Both the position numbers and the translations under genes were made by a program. DNA of 22,645 bases from a virus, in IMG/VR virus record IMGVR_UViG_3300006868_003369, positions 1 to 22,645 of that record, one strand, 5' to 3'. Positions within the stretch are counted from its first letter, which is position 1. Each line of letters starts with the position of its first letter. The notes below the pieces were generated by a model. It was not told where the DNA came from. It was given only the letters and a program-made list of their open reading frames with translations, and ran no database searches. This document shows, in pieces, positions 13,530-21,012 of the stretch.

Positions 13530-14167
13530 ACAATTCGTTCTGGTAAAAAATAATTTGAATAATATTTAAAACATTCACTAGTTGGATATGACGTTAATTT
13601 TCCCCGCGTTCCATTTGAACTAGATTGACAAAATAGGGGAGAATCAAAACTATAGACATTGTAATGTTTTTGAACATCAGTAAATCCAACGTCTATATAT
13701 CCTTCAGTCTTAAATTGGTGATATGCTATTTTTGTACATACTGACACATACTCATCAGATAAGTATAGAATAGCATGAGTACCCAGCATATTATACACCC
13801 TTAACATATCATCGTCAATAATATCATATTGAACAAAAGGACCAGAGTGTCCATTCATTCTACCCCAAGATGATATTCCAAGATATACCGCATCTGCATC
13901 ATCTGGAAAACATATTTGTGGATCGAAATCATAAACTTCAGCATCATCCTCGATAATGATGAAAGGTGGATCGATCTCCTTTAATGCATTGTGATGAGCC
14001 ATAGAACATCCACCTCTATTCCCAGATGAATGTAAAAATCCAGGAGACCTGATAATATTTTTAAATCCTAACTCACCTAAAGATTTTTCTATCTTTTCTT
14101 TTTTATCAACATCTTTATCCAAATTGATGTAGATTATTGGTATCTCTCTAAGATCTAAGCTCTGCAT
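13526..14167 (-). CDS. GT25-like glycosyltransferase
   Basis: A 213-residue protein from ATG 14167; an in-frame TTG start at 14185 is less likely. IPIIYINLDKDVDKKEKIEK opens the protein, then GGCSMAHHNALKEI and FIIIEDDAEVYDF. This is the same order of elements as the GT25 protein at 6686-7477 (YLNLD, GCTTSHLKAL, EDDCD), so I place it in or near GT25, as a diverged copy. It would be a cytoplasmic sugar transferase. The ends overlap the neighbours by 20 bases (start) and ATGA (stop). It directly follows the GT6 gene. Donor and acceptor are unknown. Confidence 0.75.
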   Translation of the reverse strand: MQSLDLREIPIIYINLDKDVDKKEKIEKSLGELGFKNIIRSPGFLHSSGNRGGCSMAHHNALKEIDPPFIIIEDDAEVYDFDPQICFPDDADAVYLGISSWGRMNGHSGPFVQYDIIDDDMLRVYNMLGTHAILYLSDEYVSVCTKIAYHQFKTEGYIDVGFTDVQKHYNVYSFDSPLFCQSSSNGTRGKLTSYPTSECFKYYSNYFLPERIV

Positions 14168-14846
14168 GATTTTTCTTAAGTGCAATAATTGTAGGATTTT
14201 TATAAGGATACTGTTGTGATCCTATAAACTCCTCAGCAAAACAATAGTTTGGATTCAATGAAAGGGTGGGTGGATTATCAATCAAATATCGATTCATTTG
14301 AGATTCATCGTGCCATAAGGCAATCACATCATTTCTCAAATCTTCATTAACTCTATCAGCAATAACTTCCGCCATGGCAATAAAATTTTTAGTTTTTCCA
14401 CCATTAAATCCGCCAGCATAGTAATATTCACCCTCTTCACCTTCAGGAACATACGCTAAGCATTTAGGATTTCTATCATAAGATCTTTTTTCCTTTGGAT
14501 AAAAAGATTGATAAGGATGCATTGTTGCAACTAAATCATCAAGAATTTCTTCTCCAACAGGTGCATCAATTCTCATATCAGCATCAAGGTAAAAACAATA
14601 GTCATGTTCAAGGATAAAATCTTTCTCTTTGACAAAATAATTATATCTTTTCAAAGTTGGTATTGGCCAAGGCTCGTGTTCTATTTGATGAACACGAACA
14701 TTGTCAGAAGTTTCTACTTCATGATCAGTAAATAAAAGACAATTTACTTCTGCTTCTGGAATAAATTTTTCTGCAATATCACTATAAAGCTTCTCAACAA
14801 AACGGAGATACTTATTCGTAGCAATTGTTAAAATACAAATTTTCAT
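14148..14846 (-). CDS. Glycosyltransferase family 6 (blood-group A/B type alpha-1,3-transferase)
   Basis: The signature elements of GT6 are present in order: PWPIPTLKRYNYF at residues 59-71, FYLDADM at 85-91, YYAGGFNGG at 142-150 and ALWHDESQMNRY at 176-187. GT6 includes mammalian ABO and alpha-1,3-galactosyltransferases, which add Gal or GalNAc alpha-1,3 to a galactose that often bears an alpha-1,2-linked fucose. The metal site is DAD, like the DVD of animal enzymes; bacterial members that I recall mostly have NxN. It has no membrane anchor and is only a catalytic domain (232 aa). It follows a GT11 gene, whose product would make the acceptor branch. A GT6 homologue has been reported in cyanophage P-SSM2 (from memory). 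Confidence 0.88.
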   Translation of the reverse strand: MKICILTIATNKYLRFVEKLYSDIAEKFIPEAEVNCLLFTDHEVETSDNVRVHQIEHEPWPIPTLKRYNYFVKEKDFILEHDYCFYLDADMRIDAPVGEEILDDLVATMHPYQSFYPKEKRSYDRNPKCLAYVPEGEEGEYYYAGGFNGGKTKNFIAMAEVIADRVNEDLRNDVIALWHDESQMNRYLIDNPPTLSLNPNYCFAEEFIGSQQYPYKNPTIIALKKNHAELRS

Positions 14847-14852
14847 TTTTTC

Positions 14853-15641
14853 TCATATAATTTTCCAATGTTCACAGTATATATCATCAGTGATATAACC
14901 CTTTAATGAACCACCAAACCAATTTGAAGGTGCTATAGTTTTTTTACTGTTAGATAACCATGATCCCCACCAAGAAAAAGTAGAATTGCATATAATGTGA
15001 TAACTACACATTGTCATTAAACACATATCAACAAAACAATTATTGGATTCAGAAATTAAAAATCTATCTCCAGAAAATATCTGTTGTTTTTTTGCCCACT
15101 GAACATCGTCAGTAAAAACTAAAACTATATTATCTTTAGGAAGAAGATCTAATGCATTTATATAATATTCAATGTCTTGTACTGGATGATTTGGATTTGT
15201 AACATAATCATCTCTTCTAATATGGAGAGAAATAACATCAGATGACTCTAAAGAATCAAACAAATCTTTAGATGGATTAAAAATTTCTGGAATAAAAGTA
15301 AAATCTTTTTTTATTTCATTCCCAATATGTTTAAAATATTTTTCACTTTGAAAATATCCATAAAAATCAATATTATCTTTTGGTGGATTTTCAAAAAGAT
15401 CTTTATCAAAATGAAAATGTTTTTCCTGAAATATCTTATATGAACTTATTTTTCTATCACAAGTTAGATTAAAACATTCGTCAAATCTACTGCGAAGATT
15501 ATATCTAGATCCAAATGTTTCTGGTGGAGCTATTTTAAATGGTCTGGAATGTTTGTTGGATATACCCTTTAAAAAAGAATACTGGAACATCTGATTACCA
15601 AGATGTCCCAGATTACCAATATGATTAAATGAAAAGCTCAT
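14853..15641 (-). CDS. Glycosyltransferase family 11 (alpha-1,2-fucosyl/colitosyltransferase)
   Basis: 262 aa with the GT11 landmarks: LGNQMFQYSF at residues 14-23, SLHIRRDDYV at 138-147 (donor-binding HxRRxDY) and CNSTFSWWGSWL in the C-terminal third. GT11 enzymes transfer L-fucose from GDP-fucose in alpha-1,2 linkage to galactose. A related E. coli O55 enzyme (WbgN) uses GDP-colitose instead. Because a ColD-like gene lies immediately upstream, the true donor may be GDP-colitose. The start overlaps the ColD-like stop by ATGA (15638-15641), so the two are coupled. The gene is very AT-rich (about 20% GC over 15301-15420). Family assignment is firm; donor is inference. Confidence 0.9.
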   Translation of the reverse strand: MSFSFNHIGNLGHLGNQMFQYSFLKGISNKHSRPFKIAPPETFGSRYNLRSRFDECFNLTCDRKISSYKIFQEKHFHFDKDLFENPPKDNIDFYGYFQSEKYFKHIGNEIKKDFTFIPEIFNPSKDLFDSLESSDVISLHIRRDDYVTNPNHPVQDIEYYINALDLLPKDNIVLVFTDDVQWAKKQQIFSGDRFLISESNNCFVDMCLMTMCSYHIICNSTFSWWGSWLSNSKKTIAPSNWFGGSLKGYITDDIYCEHWKII

Positions 15642-16801
15642 AATAGAGAAAAAATATCGCTAAGTAAATTTATTTCTTGTTCTCCAATAAAATGATTATT
15701 CCCCAAGTAAATTCCATTATAATGAACCTTATCAACATTAAGTTCTTTTTTCTGTGTGGTTATAGAATAATCTTTTAGGAATGGTTGCTTGAGTAAATTT
15801 CCACCAATAATAGGACGGTGTTCAATACCATTTTGATCAAAAACTTTTCTCAACCTATGAGCATACCTAACGTCCTTACAAATAATTGGAAAGCAAAAAT
15901 TACTCACTCCCTCATGATACTTAGGTACATAGAATAAGTTTGGATACTTTTCCAACAAAGAAATAAACATTAAATAATTTTCATTTCTTTTTTCAATATA
16001 TGAATCAAGTCTCTTCAATTGAGATAGTCCAAGAACTGCACTAAGTTCATCATTTCTAAAATTATATCCATCAGTGACAAATAAAAATTGTTTAGAAATA
16101 TCTGGATACATCTCTTTATATCGATCAAACATTTCAGATTCCCTTGCAAGACCATGAGAACGTTTGATTCTCATCAAATCATATAGTTCATAATTGTTAG
16201 TGGAAACTATTCCACCTTCAATTGTAGACATATGATGTCCAAAATAAAAACTAAAAGTTGCTCCAATACTATCAGATCCTACTTTAGTTCCATCAGGATT
16301 TTTACATCCATGAGACTCGCATACATCATCAATAATTAAAGCATTTGGAAATAATTCAGAATACTTACTACTATTTGCAGGAAATCCTATCAAATGTGTT
16401 GTAAAAATTAATTTAATATCTGGATGTTCTTTTGCAATGTACTGCAAATCTTCTTCACAAAAACTAAAATTATTCAAATTAATATCACAAAAAATTGGTG
16501 TAAATCCCAACTGAATAACTGGAGCAATATTTGTTACCCAAGTATCTGCGGGTACCAATACTTTATCACCATCTTTTAATCCATAATATTCTTTTACTGA
16601 TGCCAGTAAAAGATAATTTGCGGTACTTCCAGAAGAAACAAACAATGAATGTTTACAACCCAACCAATTTGACCATTCCTTCTCAAAACTCCTAACTTTC
16701 CCACCATTAGTAAAACGATCAGAAGTTAATACAAACTTTGCTAGATTATACCTATCACCTAAGGTGATATTATTTTTCATCAAAGGCCACTTAAATTGCA
16801 T
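15638..16801 (-). CDS. colD: GDP-4-keto-6-deoxymannose 3-dehydratase-like (ColD), aminotransferase fold
   Basis: A PLP-dependent DegT/DnrJ/EryC1-fold enzyme. VSSGSTANYLLLAS near residues 57-70 binds the cofactor phosphate and LIIDDVCESHG carries the PLP Asp. The position of the Schiff-base Lys is His: FYFGHHMSTIEGG, with His189 in place of Lys. This substitution and the surrounding motif match ColD, which removes the 3-hydroxyl of GDP-4-keto-6-deoxymannose on the way to colitose, rather than perosamine synthase. The CDP-hexose E1 enzymes also have His here but use CDP sugars, and no CDP-sugar genes are present. ATG 16801 gives 387 aa, the length of ColD; a start at 16867 would read antisense-like sequence over fcl. 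It lies between the fcl/colC-like gene and GT11. Confidence 0.85.
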   Translation of the reverse strand: MQFKWPLMKNNITLGDRYNLAKFVLTSDRFTNGGKVRSFEKEWSNWLGCKHSLFVSSGSTANYLLLASVKEYYGLKDGDKVLVPADTWVTNIAPVIQLGFTPIFCDINLNNFSFCEEDLQYIAKEHPDIKLIFTTHLIGFPANSSKYSELFPNALIIDDVCESHGCKNPDGTKVGSDSIGATFSFYFGHHMSTIEGGIVSTNNYELYDLMRIKRSHGLARESEMFDRYKEMYPDISKQFLFVTDGYNFRNDELSAVLGLSQLKRLDSYIEKRNENYLMFISLLEKYPNLFYVPKYHEGVSNFCFPIICKDVRYAHRLRKVFDQNGIEHRPIIGGNLLKQPFLKDYSITTQKKELNVDKVHYNGIYLGNNHFIGEQEINLLSDIFSLL

Positions 16802-17723
16802 TTTTCTTATACCAATCGTATGTTTGTGAAATTCCATCAGATAAACTAATTTTTGGAGTCCAACCAAGATTCTTTATAATATCAACATTTAAAACTTTTC
16901 TTGGGGTTCCATTTGGTTTTGTTATATCCCAATCAATATCACGATTATATCCAACAATACTTGAAGTCATTTCAGCAAGTTCTCTAATCGTTATATCTTC
17001 ACCTGTACCAACATTTATATGATCAGGTTTATCATATTTTTTCATAGCAACATAACATGCCTCTGCAAGATCATCTACATGTAAAAACTCTCTTTTAGCA
17101 GATCCATCTCCCCACATCTTTACTTCATAATATTCGCTATGAGAAATTGCTTTATGAAACTTAGCAATCATTGCAGGTAAAACATGAGAAGTTTTTAAAT
17201 CAAAATTGTCATTAGGACCATAAAGATTTGTGGGCATCAAAGAAATTGCATTAAACCCATATTGTTGAGCATACGCTTGACACATTTTCACACCAGTGAT
17301 CTTAGCAATAGCATACCCATCATTTGTAGGTTCAAGAGGACCAGATAACAATTGATCTTCTGTAATTGGTTGGTGTGCATACTTAGGATAAATGCAAGAA
17401 GATCCTAAGAAAAGAAATTTCTTAACGCCAAATTTGTGAGAGTATTTAATTAAATTAGTTTGTATCTCTAAATTATCTGTAATAAAATCTGCTTTATATT
17501 TTTTATTTGCCATGATGCCACCAACTTTAGCAGCAGCATCAAAGACATATTCTGGTTTATGAGTTTTAAAAAAATGAGAGGTTTGAATTTGACTAGTCAA
17601 ATCAACTTCATTTCTAGTTATAGGAATAATATTTGTATATCCCTTTTCTTTTAAATTTCTAATGATAGCAGATCCAACCATTCCGTTGGCACCTGCAACT
17701 ACAATTTTAGAATTACTGTCCAT
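16791..17723 (-). CDS. fcl: GDP-L-fucose synthase or GDP-L-colitose synthase (Fcl/ColC family)
   Basis: An epimerase/reductase of the short-chain dehydrogenase family, 310 aa from ATG 17723 (17741 also possible). Motifs follow E. coli Fcl closely: [11 protein letters not shown] for [13 protein letters not shown] with the catalytic Cys, [11 protein letters not shown] with Tyr and Lys, [12 protein letters not shown], and SHVLPA with the catalytic His. It performs C3/C5 (or C5 only) epimerisation and 4-keto reduction of the Gmd product. ColC has the same fold and residues and acts on the ColD product; motifs alone cannot separate them. Given the adjacent ColD-like gene, ColC is a serious alternative, and a dual role is possible. 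It overlaps gmd by 11 bases and the next gene by 11. Confidence 0.92.
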   Translation of the reverse strand: MDSNSKIVVAGANGMVGSAIIRNLKEKGYTNIIPITRNEVDLTSQIQTSHFFKTHKPEYVFDAAAKVGGIMANKKYKADFITDNLEIQTNLIKYSHKFGVKKFLFLGSSCIYPKYAHQPITEDQLLSGPLEPTNDGYAIAKITGVKMCQAYAQQYGFNAISLMPTNLYGPNDNFDLKTSHVLPAMIAKFHKAISHSEYYEVKMWGDGSAKREFLHVDDLAEACYVAMKKYDKPDHINVGTGEDITIRELAEMTSSIVGYNRDIDWDITKPNGTPRKVLNVDIIKNLGWTPKISLSDGISQTYDWYKKNAI

Positions 17724-18714
17724 AGATACACATGTCCTCAATCAGTTCATCAAAAGAAATTTTAGGTTCCCATCCTAATTGTTTTTTAGCTTTTGAAGCA
17801 TCACCAAGTAGTGTTTCTACTTCAGCAGGGCGAAAATATTTATCACTAACTCTAATTACAGTTCTCTTAGTATTTTTATCAATACCAACTTCATCAAGTC
17901 CTTCACCTTCCCATACAATATTCATACCAAAATAAGGAGCAGCCTTTTCAACAAATTCCCTAACTGAATATTGCTGCCCAGTTGCAATAACATAATCATC
18001 AGCAGTTTCTTGTTGAAGCATTAACCACATTGCTTCAACAAAATCTTTAGCGTGACCCCAGTCACGCATGGCATTCAAGTTTCCGAGATTAAGTACGTCC
18101 TGTTGCCCAACTGAAATTCGTGAAAGTCCTCTAGTGATTTTTCTCGTGACAAAAGTTTCTCCTCTTCTAGAGGATTCATGATTGAAAAGAATTCCAGAAC
18201 TTGCATGTAGTCCATACGATTCTCGGTAGTTTCGGACAATCCAGTATCCGTATACTTTTGCAACTCCATAAGGCGATCTTGGATAGAAGGGTGTTTTTTC
18301 ACTTTGTGGTATTTCTTGAACTTTACCAAACATTTCAGATGTTGATGCTTGATATATTCTAGTTTTAGATTCCATTCCCAATAGGCGAACCGCTTCCAAA
18401 ATACGAAGAGTTCCTAGCCCATCAACCATTCCTGTATATTCAGGAATCTCAAAAGACACTTTTACATGACTTTGAGCACCTAAATTATATATTTCATCTG
18501 GTTGTACTAATTGAATAACACGAACAAGATTAGTAGAGTCTGTTAGATCACCGTAATGTAATTTAATACTATCATAAATGTGATCGATTCTATGGGTATT
18601 AATGAGAGATGCTCTCCTAACAATTCCATGAACTTCGTATCCTTTAGACAAAAGAAGTTCTGCTAGGTAAGATCCATCTTGCCCAGTAATACCAGTAATT
18701 AAAGCAACTTTCAT
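17713..18714 (-). CDS. gmd: GDP-mannose 4,6-dehydratase
   Basis: Converts GDP-D-mannose to GDP-4-keto-6-deoxy-D-mannose, the common precursor of GDP-fucose, GDP-colitose and GDP-perosamine. The 333 residues start [20 protein letters not shown], then [38 protein letters not shown] and [10 protein letters not shown] with the catalytic Tyr and Lys; [16 protein letters not shown] follows, all diagnostic of Gmd. It lies two bases after the 91-aa gene and is the first sugar gene after the promoter at 19234-19262. The GDP-mannose itself must come from the host, as no manB or manC is seen. Confidence 0.96.
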   Translation of the reverse strand: MKVALITGITGQDGSYLAELLLSKGYEVHGIVRRASLINTHRIDHIYDSIKLHYGDLTDSTNLVRVIQLVQPDEIYNLGAQSHVKVSFEIPEYTGMVDGLGTLRILEAVRLLGMESKTRIYQASTSEMFGKVQEIPQSEKTPFYPRSPYGVAKVYGYWIVRNYRESYGLHASSGILFNHESSRRGETFVTRKITRGLSRISVGQQDVLNLGNLNAMRDWGHAKDFVEAMWLMLQQETADDYVIATGQQYSVREFVEKAAPYFGMNIVWEGEGLDEVGIDKNTKRTVIRVSDKYFRPAEVETLLGDASKAKKQLGWEPKISFDELIEDMCIYGQ

Positions 18715-18716
18715 AA

Positions 18717-18992
18717 CTAAAATTTAATTATATCTTTTACATAGCAGGGGACCCTATCTGGGTCCAACCATTTGGCATATTCAATATCTTCAATAGCAAG
18801 CAACATTTGATCTCCATTATCAAACAAATAAACATCAGAGTATTTTTTAGTATACTCGTTTGCTTTTTGCATACGAAAATCAGGATTTCCATTTAACTGA
18901 ATGTATCCTTTTTGAACAAATCGATAAGGAAATCTTTCATGAATAATGGTAGTTTTTACCGAAGCAACAGATTTACAATCAAGATCGTTCAA
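18717..18992 (-). CDS. Hypothetical protein (91 aa)
   Basis: A soluble 91-residue protein with no recognised domain. It is mixed in composition, with a charged middle ([20 protein letters not shown]) and a [19 protein letters not shown] region near the end; alternating hydrophobic positions suggest an alpha/beta fold. The start overlaps the stop of the 73-aa gene by ATGA (18989-18992), so the two are probably coupled. They form the head of the transcription unit that continues into gmd. Its position suggests an early-expressed accessory protein, perhaps unrelated to sugar synthesis. Function unknown. Confidence 0.75.
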   Translation of the reverse strand: MNDLDCKSVASVKTTIIHERFPYRFVQKGYIQLNGNPDFRMQKANEYTKKYSDVYLFDNGDQMLLAIEDIEYAKWLDPDRVPCYVKDIIKF

Positions 18993-19210
18993 GATGCAAC
19001 CTCCGCAGATTCAAGATCTTGAAAGATATATTCCATCAACATTTCATAATCATCGAGAGGATCCCCAGAGAAAACTACTCCTTCGGTCTCATAATACCGT
19101 CGAACTTTTTTATAAAGTTTGGGATTCTTCACATCAAGGAAAAAAACACCATTGGATGCATCACGAAGGATAGCAATATCTTTGGATTTGAATTTTTCAG
19201 TCAGTGCCAT
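18989..19210 (-). CDS. Small hypothetical protein (73 aa)
   Basis: Seventy-three residues, charged and soluble, with basic KVRRYYETEG in the middle and an acidic C-terminal half (DPLDDYEMLMEYIFQDLESA). It is the first gene after the promoter at 19234-19262, with the start codon about 24 bases from the -10 element. No Shine-Dalgarno match of note is present (the leader reads ACCCAAAACA). It overlaps the 91-aa gene by ATGA. Small acidic proteins at the head of early transcription units in T4-like phages often modify host functions, but nothing here identifies a target. Confidence 0.75.
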   Translation of the reverse strand: MALTEKFKSKDIAILRDASNGVFFLDVKNPKLYKKVRRYYETEGVVFSGDPLDDYEMLMEYIFQDLESAEVAS

Positions 19211-19233
19211 TGTTTTGGGTTGTTTACTAGGAC

Positions 19234-19262
19234 AGTATAGGGTAGATATGAAATCCAGTCAA
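19234..19262 (-). promoter_or_regulatory. Sigma-70 promoter of the glycan operon
   Basis: On the minus strand TTGACT (19257-19262) and TATACT (19234-19239), each one mismatch from consensus, are separated by exactly 17 bases. It lies in the 75-base gap between tRNA-Pro and the 73-aa gene. No terminator is visible in the gene-dense stretch down to 6686, so this may drive the whole 12.5 kb unit from host polymerase. Confidence 0.75.
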
Positions 19263-19285
19263 GTGTGACAAACAAAAAACTGGAA

Positions 19286-19359
19286 TCGGGATGATAGGAT
19301 TTGAACCTACGGCCACTCGCTCCCAAAGCGAGTGCTCTACCAAACTGAGCTACATCCCG
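19286..19359 (-). tRNA. tRNA-Pro, anticodon UGG
   Basis: A full cloverleaf of 74 bases. The acceptor stem is CGGGATG paired with CATCCCG, the D arm GCTC/GAGC, and the anticodon stem CTCGC/GCGAG with loop TTTGGGA giving UGG. The T arm is GTAGG TTCAAAT CCTAT, with one G-T pair, and the discriminator is A. No CCA is encoded. It would read proline codons CCA and, by wobble, others. Phage tRNAs are usual in T4-like cyanophages and may compensate for codon use differing from the host. Confidence 0.93.
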
Positions 19360-19363
19360 AAGA

Positions 19364-19380
19364 AGGTCATATCATGACCT
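19364..19380. repeat. Short perfect hairpin before tRNA-Pro
   Basis: AGGTCAT and ATGACCT (minus strand) pair over seven bases with a three-base loop, between the 208-aa gene and the tRNA. No T-run follows on the minus strand, so a tRNA processing signal or weak terminator for the 208-aa gene are both possible. Confidence 0.4.
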
Positions 19381-19400
19381 ATTTTAGTTATTAAAAAACT

Positions 19401-20027
19401 TTAAGGATGATAGGAGGAATCTCCAGCTGATGTATCAACTTCCCTAAATCCTATTTTTCCACCCTTAGACCAATGGAGTGCAGTTGGTCCATCATAATAA
19501 TAATGAAGTGTGTACTTATCGATATTTAAATTATATGGTCCATCATCCTCAAGTTCCGTCCATGTTTTTTGTCCACCACTTACTCCACCTTCAGTCAATC
19601 CACCCTCAAGAATATCAACATAAAGACCTGTTGACCATATATCAAGACTATGACCAGAAGTTAGATATTGTGTTCCAGTATCATCAGTTCTCCAACTCAC
19701 GTATTGATTAGTATTATTATCTGTATCACCATAACGTTGGAGACCATTTGTTGACCCAGGAACCCATGTGCGTGTTGTTGCATTTGATGTGGAACTTTCT
19801 ACTACTGTGATCTTAGTAGGAAGCACATTATATATGTTACCAGTTAAATTAGGTACTTCAATAGATCCATAATATAACACTTCTGCTGTAGTTTCACTTT
19901 CAGCAGGAATATACATCGATCCACCAGAAGCAAAAGTGGTTGTTGGATTTGTACTTATCCCTGTTGCAAATTTTTCAGTAAACGCTTGATTAGGAGTACC
20001 ATAAACGTAGAAATTAATATCTGCCAT
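19401..20027 (-). CDS. Ser/Thr/Gly-rich hypothetical protein (208 aa), possibly virion-associated
   Basis: 208 residues rich in Thr, Ser, Gly, Asn and Tyr with few Lys, no cysteine and no membrane helix. The composition and repeated short polar strands (for example GSTNGLQRYGDTDNNTNQYV) look like a beta-structured phage surface, fibre or adhesin-type protein. It begins MADINFYVYGTPNQAF and ends WSKGGKIGFREVDTSAGDSS. A TCTAAATA sequence 41 bases upstream would fit late transcription, when virion proteins are made. No homologous family recognised. It stands alone between talC and tRNA-Pro. The virion idea is inference from composition and promoter type only. Confidence 0.75.
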   Translation of the reverse strand: MADINFYVYGTPNQAFTEKFATGISTNPTTTFASGGSMYIPAESETTAEVLYYGSIEVPNLTGNIYNVLPTKITVVESSTSNATTRTWVPGSTNGLQRYGDTDNNTNQYVSWRTDDTGTQYLTSGHSLDIWSTGLYVDILEGGLTEGGVSGGQKTWTELEDDGPYNLNIDKYTLHYYYDGPTALHWSKGGKIGFREVDTSAGDSSYHP

Positions 20028-20066
20028 TGTTTTTTAGAAAAAAATAATTATCAATGTATGTGTACT

Positions 20067-20714
20067 TTATTTAGATGCTTCTTCCCAATCTTTTTGAAAA
20101 ATTTCAAGTCCTTTTTCAGTTAAGATGTGATCATACATTTTCCAAAAAACTTTTGGTGGTAGTGTACAAATATTTGCACCAGCATCAAAACATCTACCAA
20201 CATGGTGAACATCTCTCAGAGAAGCAGCAAGAACTTCAGTGTGAACGTTTTGTACAGAATATGTGTGACTTATAGCCTGTACTAGAGCAACTCCAGAAAA
20301 CGAATTATCATTCAATCTACCAACAAAAGGAGAAACATATCTTGCACCTGCTTTTGCCGCAAGAATTGCCTGTGAAACAGAGAAAACAAGAGTTACATTT
20401 ACAGGAATTAAATCTTTAGAAAGGTGATAACATGCTTTTAATCCTTCAACTGTACATGGTACTTTGACAGTAACGTTACTTAAATTCTTAAAATCTTGTG
20501 CCTGTTCAACCATCTCCTCCCAAGTATCTGCAACTACTTCTGCAGAAATTGATTTAAGTTTTGGAAAGAGATGTGACATCTCTTTAATTACCTCTACAGG
20601 ATTTCTACCACTCTTTTTAACCAATGTTGGATTTGTTGTGACACCATCAATTAATCCAGTGTCATATCCTTTCGCAATTTCAGATAAATCTGCAGTATCT
20701 AAAAAAATCTTCAT
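20067..20714 (-). CDS. talC: Transaldolase, TalC/FSA type
   Basis: A small single-domain transaldolase of 215 aa from ATG 20714, where MKIFLDTADL is the normal family start; an in-frame ATG at 20738 would add eight residues. The Schiff-base Lys is Lys84 in VTVKVPCT, and DGVTTNPTLV, YVSPFVGR and DAGANICTLPP are the other conserved blocks. It exchanges a three-carbon unit between sedoheptulose-7-phosphate and glyceraldehyde-3-phosphate, linking pentose phosphates to glycolysis. talC is the classic cyanophage carbon gene, often discussed with zwf and gnd. Here it is some 17 kb away from that pair, in a different transcription unit. The short form differs from the host's longer TalB type. Confidence 0.95.
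   Translation of the reverse strand: MKIFLDTADLSEIAKGYDTGLIDGVTTNPTLVKKSGRNPVEVIKEMSHLFPKLKSISAEVVADTWEEMVEQAQDFKNLSNVTVKVPCTVEGLKACYHLSKDLIPVNVTLVFSVSQAILAAKAGARYVSPFVGRLNDNSFSGVALVQAISHTYSVQNVHTEVLAASLRDVHHVGRCFDAGANICTLPPKVFWKMYDHILTEKGLEIFQKDWEEASK
20068..20075 (-). promoter_or_regulatory. Possible T4-like late promoter within the end of talC
   Basis: TCTAAATA on the minus strand, seven of eight matches to TATAAATA, covers the last talC codons and lies 41 bases before the 208-aa gene. It could serve that gene, but the bases are also needed for the Ser-Lys-stop codons, so chance is not excluded. Confidence 0.4.
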
Positions 20715-20727
20715 TGTATCTTCTAAA

Positions 20728-20811
20728 TTAGTATGCATTACTAAGACCCCAATATATCAAAGTGGTTATAGAACCAAAAATAAGTAAAAAATTAATGAAC
20801 GTCTTTTCCAT
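20728..20811 (-). CDS. Very small membrane peptide upstream of talC (27 aa)
   Basis: ATG 20811 to TAA 20728-20730 encodes 27 residues, MEKTFINFLLIFGSITTLIY followed by WGLSNAY: one hydrophobic helix with a short tail, just like the peptides next to PTOX and hli. No good Shine-Dalgarno site is visible, which lowers confidence. TATAAAT directly precedes the ATG and resembles a late promoter; if that is used, transcripts would start inside this frame and skip it. Confidence 0.45.
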   Translation of the reverse strand: MEKTFINFLLIFGSITTLIYWGLSNAY

Positions 20812-20826
20812 TTATATATGCTCTTA

Positions 20827-21012
20827 TTATTTGTCTTTTAACAGGTTTTCAATTTTTCTTCTCATGTCTTCAGATCTTTTCTTTTCTCTTTCAGTATGAC
20901 GGTATCCATGCTTCTCATGAAAAATAGCGTGTCCTTGGCAAAACATAGTTACACCAAAGACTAACGCTAAAACTATACCAATCCATTCAATTACAAGTGT
21001 ATATTGATCCAT
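20827..21012 (-). CDS. Small membrane protein with charged coil tail (61 aa)
   Basis: The N-terminal third is a hydrophobic helix (YTLVIEWIGIVLALVFGVTM, residues 4-23) and the rest is strongly charged and helix-prone (HTEREKKRSEDMRRKIENLL). A one-span anchor with a cytoplasmic coiled tail is likely. The start lies inside the end of the 71-aa gene (overlap of 22 bases), so translation is probably coupled. The pair could form a two-component membrane complex, as small overlapping membrane genes of phages sometimes do, for instance in lysis. No family recognised. Confidence 0.7.
   Translation of the reverse strand: MDQYTLVIEWIGIVLALVFGVTMFCQGHAIFHEKHGYRHTEREKKRSEDMRRKIENLLKDK

Noticed and set aside
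11340-14185. Upstream TTG starts for the HAD (11942) and GT25-like (14185) genes
   Set aside because: An ATG a few codons downstream fits the family N-termini better, and no ribosome site supports the TTG codons.
15638-16867. 409-aa version of the ColD-like protein
   Set aside because: The extension covers the fcl 3' end in another frame; 16801 gives 387 aa, which matches ColD.
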